From contig CM056743.1 in the NCBI GenBank assembly GCA_029851415.1, positions 29,710,405-29,774,404 of the forward strand: 64,000 bases of DNA, written 5' to 3'. The stretch comes from Eretmocerus hayati (Eukaryota > Arthropoda > Insecta > Hymenoptera > Aphelinidae). The position numbers and the translations under genes are program-made. Below the pieces are notes generated by a model, which saw only the letters and a program-made list of their open reading frames with translations, did no database searches and was not told where the DNA came from. This document shows, one piece after another, positions 62,236-64,000 of this stretch. Each line of letters starts with the position of its first letter. Within the stretch, counting starts at the first letter, position 1.

Positions 62236-64000
62236 TTCTCATTGCAGTGCTAAGTGTGATCCACCAAACCGTGTCAACCGTCTACATCTGTGAGTCCTTA
62301 TATGATTATTTCCCAAGTCACGTCGATCATTATTTTTCCTTTCTGAACACCGAAACTCTCGAAAGAAATTGTTATTCTTTCATTTTTTCCTTTGATCGAA
62401 TGATCAATGTCATATGTCATTCTTGCTCATCGAGAAATATGTATGGGTGTGTACTCAAGTACAATCGTTATATCATTGGCAATAAATGTTATCAAATTCT
62501 TGATAACAGATTTTATTTCACGGTCGTGATGAAAATATCCAAGTTCAAGGAACAAAAACTCCAAAGGGAACTCGTTCAATAAATCTGTTTTAACTCTACT
62601 GAATCAGCTTTAACACCCTGATTGACAATAATCTTGTAATACAAAATTAGTTATGTCCAGATTATTTCCAGCCATATGACATATTTTTCTTCCGGCATTT
62701 AGTCCAAAATGATCAAATCATTCCAATTCCAAAATCTTCACGATTGAATCAAGGCTTATTTTATTTCCAACGTGCATCATTTATTTTCAAAATAATTCAC
62801 ACTGAAGTTTTCATCCCAAGGATCTTTATTTTCATGAAAATTATTGGTTTGAACACCTTTTATTATCAACTTTCTCCATATCTCTCTCACTGCAAATGTA
62901 TACAACCAAAAATCATTTGCTCTCCGCGATAATTTAGTTCATTAATTACATAGTAAAAGCATGTACATGTCGATACTTTCAGGTTGCTGATGCTATACGT
63001 TGAAAGTTTTGCGTGTAATGGGTATAATTGAGACATTAAATTTAATGAGGGAACACACAAGCACACATTTAAACATTTTGACGTTCGACGACGATATATA
63101 GCCTCAATTCAGAAAACCGCATTCCAACATCAAAATCACCTCCGCGGTGTTTCGGTCATTACTGAGTTTCACATCAACCCACATCATGACATAAACACAC
63201 ACATACATACACTTGTATAGTGTACTACTCAAGTTCAATAGCAAATTACAATTTTGTATGGAAATTCTCGGATACAAGAGTAAAGGTAACCCACTCATAA
63301 ACATTTTCAGAGCATGTAATACGGTTTAGTATGAAGAGCAAGAGAGCCCTATGAAATTGTTGTCATTCGAAAACTCGTCTAAGAGGTTATCATCATCATA
63401 TTTTGTGACCACAGCAAGTATGTATCCGGATCGAAATTTAATTGATACTATCTGGCCCTACAATGAAACCATCATACTATGATAGGAACGTTAACCAACC
63501 ATCATAAAAGCACCAGACCATTTTTGTAAAGTCACCTCAATCAAATGTCCCTCTTATACATGAACCTCTACATAGAAAAAACCATGTTCATCGTCGTCAG
63601 AGGGCCATAATACAACCAGCTATTTAACACACTTATATCTAACCTATCCTTATTTCATAGTCTGTCTCATCATCATCATTATCATCATCTGAGCTAATTT
63701 TCATCATGACTCTTGAAATTCTATTCCTTCAACCTCACACGGATATCTCATATCAGAGCCAAGTATAGAAAATCACACAGAGAGTCTTCATTCTATGGCG
63801 CCAGAAGCCATATCATCTTCATATATTACCGGTACACTTATACCTATACATATTCTGATGTATCGAGAGTTCTCAGCCATGGGCTAAATTAGCTATGCTT
63901 GAACTATTATTATAATGCAATATTATTCTATGCAACAAGCAGTACCTTGTACTATGAGTAGTAGTGATGGTCAGCAAAAGAGCTCATCATCAATGAGCTG
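62236..64000. other. Noncoding
   Basis: The 62190-62582 frame (130 codons) lies over the splice-like site but shows no family resemblance. No other gene or repeat is supported up to the window end. Confidence 0.4.

Overview
The window looks like animal, most likely insect, nuclear DNA: AT-rich, with GT-AG introns, few genes, and many short DNA transposons, inverted repeats and microsatellites. An intronless ankyrin-repeat gene with a PRANC/F-box-like C-terminus (broken here) points to Hymenoptera, probably a parasitoid wasp, because that architecture is known from Nasonia and relatives (also poxviruses and some Wolbachia). The assignment is inference; nothing in the window names the species.

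Two protein-coding loci can be read with confidence. At 1.4-3.2 kb (+) a three-exon gene encodes a 230-residue two-finger C2H2 protein; its second finger is completed only across the exon 1/2 junction. Facing it at 5.7-8.9 kb (-) lies the ankyrin/PRANC gene, about 1,065 codons, interrupted by one early nonsense codon and four single-base frame breaks: a pseudogene unless the indels are sequence errors. A likely promoter and untranslated first exon (+) sits at about 14.29-14.9 kb. A strong AG/GTGAGT site at 62.23 kb could be a recursive-splicing point in a very long intron covering most of 15-64 kb. Degraded coding-like fragments occur on the minus strand at 57.2-58.7 and 60.65-60.9 kb.

Transposable elements dominate the rest. 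I find about twenty inverted-repeat elements, many of them nearly complete palindromes (foldback type), several with exact target duplications: TA (5.1, 9.8-11.7, 12.7-13.6, 29.8-32.5 kb), TTAA (19.0 kb, piggyBac-like), TAA (21.6 and 41.2 kb, PIF/Harbinger-like) and ATTA (26.2-27.6 kb). Nesting is deep. At 29.54-33.54 kb a TIR element carries a solo LTR (5-bp duplication CTTCC), which carries a foldback (TA duplication), whose centre carries a Tc1-like foldback. A full-length 5S-rRNA-derived SINE with a poly-A tail and a 14-bp target duplication lies at 17.6-18.1 kb.

The stretches 33.5-38.5, 47.2-49.7 and 54.1-64 kb hold few recognisable features beyond microsatellites. No tRNA, complete rRNA or CRISPR array was seen.
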